This document shows, piece after piece, positions 62,588 through 64,000 of a stretch of DNA of 64,000 bases. The translations under genes and the position numbers were made by a program. Every line of letters begins with the position of its first letter. Position 1 is the first letter of the stretch. Source of the DNA: Bacillaceae bacterium IKA-2. GTDB taxonomy: Bacteria; Bacillota; Bacilli; Bacillales; Anaerobacillaceae. The stretch covers positions 2,542,001 through 2,606,000 of the forward strand of contig CP134492.1 in NCBI GenBank assembly GCA_031761875.1. Reading direction: 5' to 3'. Under the pieces are notes generated by a model. It ran no database searches, was not told the origin of the DNA, and saw only the letters and a list, made by a program, of their open reading frames with translations.

Positions 62588-64000
62588 TTTGAACAATCCC
62601 TTCTAATGAAATTTTTACTGCAGTTCCATAGCCTACTTGACTCTCTACTTGAATTTCACCTTCATTTTGAAGAAGAAGTTGTTCAACGACTGCTAAGCCT
62701 AGTCCTGTCCCTTTTGTACTTGTAGTGAAAAACGGATAAAATATTTTTGCGAGATGTTCTTTTTCAATACCGACTCCGTTATCAATAATGCTAATCTCAA
62801 CATTCTCTTCTATTTGTTTGACCGTAATATTAATTTGTCCCTGTCCTTCAATCGCTTTAATCCCGTTCAATAAAAGGTTTAAAAGAATTTGTTTTAAATG
62901 ATCTTCATCAACATTAGCAAAAATCGAAGCGTTTGCCTCAATAATTATCTGGATATTTTTATCTTCGGTTGTTTTCTTTAACATTGTTACTGTTTCCAAT
63001 ATAACCTCAGCAACCTTAATCATTTTCCTGTTTGCTTTTTTTGGTCGAGCAAAATGGAGCATTTTTGATAACGAGTTGTTCAACCGATCAATCTCACCTA
63101 CTAAAATGGAAAAAAGCTGATCATCTTCCTGTTCGAGATTTAATCTCTTTTTTAATACTTGTACGGTCGTCTTCATGCCTGTTAGCGGATTACGAATTTC
63201 ATGGGTGATTTGTGCCGTTAACTCACCAAGAGCTGCAAATCTATTTAATACTTCCATCCTTTTTTCAATTTGAACTCTTTCTGTGACATTTTCTGCTGTA
63301 CAAAGAACACCAATTACTTCATTTTCTTTCGAAATTAACGGCACTTGCCGAATTGAAAAAACTTTCTCTTTACCATGATTTTGAAACGTCCACTGAACCG
63401 GTTCTACTATCAATCCAGAAGTCTTTTTCAGCCACATTTCCATTTGTTGTTCAAGCTCCGGACTATTTTCACAGTGGTTTCTCCAACGTTCGTTTCGATA
63501 AATCGTCTGATCAGAAAATGTTTTAGTATACACTCCAATAAATGTACTAGTCAAAATTTCTTCTTGAAACGTTTTTAATCTCTCCAAATAAAGCTGTTTA
63601 TTAGATAATGATTCGACCATTTCACCCAAATGATCGCCAAGTACTTGAATTTCATCTTCCCGGCCTTTAATGTACTCCGTTGGCAGGCTAGTATCCATGC
63701 CTAGTCCAATTTCACGACAATATTCTGCTAGTTTCCGAATCGGCTTAGATAAATGGTGAGAAAGGAGAACAATGCTTTGAACGGCTACGATAATAGCAAT
63801 CATAACGACAATAATAGTATATTTCTGAATTTCTAGTAGTTCATCAGTCCAAAGTGTCACTGATAGCGGCAGCACAAATGCTGTACCATCCAAGGCCGCT
63901 TGTTCATACATCCAATCAGTACTAGTATATGTACTTGCTTGAATCTTCCAACCTGCTTCGGCTATTTCAAAATTACGGATAAGTTGTAGACTATCGTTAG
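62562..64000 (-). CDS. Sensor histidine kinase (partial, runs off the window)
   Basis: The frame is open to the window edge (NDSLQLIRNFEIAEAGWKIQ ... precedes the first ATG at 63911), so the N-terminus is missing. Visible order: the end of an extracellular Cache-type sensor, one membrane helix (IIVVMIAIIVAVQSIVLL), HAMP, a PAS-like domain, the H-box ITHEIRNPLTGMKTT, N-box LLNGIKAI, and ATP lid motifs DNGVGIEKEH and TKGTGLGLAVVEQ. It should sense an external metabolite and phosphorylate the overlapping regulator. Confidence 0.92.
   Translation of the reverse strand, partial: NDSLQLIRNFEIAEAGWKIQASTYTSTDWMYEQAALDGTAFVLPLSVTLWTDELLEIQKYTIIVVMIAIIVAVQSIVLLSHHLSKPIRKLAEYCREIGLGMDTSLPTEYIKGREDEIQVLGDHLGEMVESLSNKQLYLERLKTFQEEILTSTFIGVYTKTFSDQTIYRNERWRNHCENSPELEQQMEMWLKKTSGLIVEPVQWTFQNHGKEKVFSIRQVPLISKENEVIGVLCTAENVTERVQIEKRMEVLNRFAALGELTAQITHEIRNPLTGMKTTVQVLKKRLNLEQEDDQLFSILVGEIDRLNNSLSKMLHFARPKKANRKMIKVAEVILETVTMLKKTTEDKNIQIIIEANASIFANVDEDHLKQILLNLLLNGIKAIEGQGQINITVKQIEENVEISIIDNGVGIEKEHLAKIFYPFFTTSTKGTGLGLAVVEQLLLQNEGEIQVESQVGYGTAVKISLEGIVQSEKASINN

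Overview
The window looks like a low-GC Firmicute chromosome, most likely a motile, spore-forming-lineage Bacillaceae (Bacillus/Alkalihalobacillus-like). The evidence is a clear SinR orthologue, an epsA-B-C...G-L-M-N type exopolysaccharide operon, yqxD, a ycsFGI/kipIA-type cluster, AGGAGG ribosome binding sites and sigma-A promoters. No rRNA, tRNA or CRISPR array was seen.

Layout. 1-5 kb: a chemoreceptor behind a tandem structured leader, a ferritin-like/cupin protein, yqxD and a CAP-domain lipoprotein. 5.1-12.2 kb: a complete paeninodin-type lasso peptide operon on the minus strand (cyclase C, precursor A, kinase K, RRE protein B1, protease B2, nucleotidyltransferase N, exporter D). 12.2-13.7 kb: a flagellin lysine-N-methylase gene (fliB type). 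13.7-25 kb: an unstable zone with repeated metallophosphoesterase and galE copies or remnants and an acyltransferase split by an IS21-family element, which is itself split by a three-recombinase (RIT-type) element with 51-bp terminal inverted repeats. 25-27.2 kb: two paralogous phosphoribosyltransferase-HAD fusion genes that have lost opposite active sites. 27.3-50.5 kb: the exopolysaccharide operon, transcribed leftward, whose distal half is an array of duplicated and decaying GT4-GT2 glycosyltransferase modules with an ABC flippase and an IS3 remnant. 50.6-52 kb: SinR and two related Xre regulators. 52.3-56 kb: a 2-hydroxyacid dehydrogenase and a 2-oxoacid:ferredoxin oxidoreductase. 56.4-64 kb: the ycsG/pxpBAC/ycsI (5-oxoproline-type) operon with a sigma-54 promoter and an adjacent NtrC-type two-component system.

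How it fits together. A 16-bp inverted repeat of the form GTTCT(N6)AGAAC, like paired SinR half-sites (GTTCTYT), occurs in the lasso promoter, the fliB promoter, twice between the divergent xre and sinR genes, and (as GTTC-N8-GAAC) exactly in the spacer of the eps promoter. This suggests one SinR-like switch controlling matrix polysaccharide, flagellin modification and a lasso peptide together. Between epsB and epsC lies a structured region positioned like the EAR antitermination RNA, followed by a long terminator-like hairpin. That fits a >20-kb operon needing processive antitermination. The pxp region reads as a self-contained sigma-54/two-component-controlled uptake and breakdown unit.
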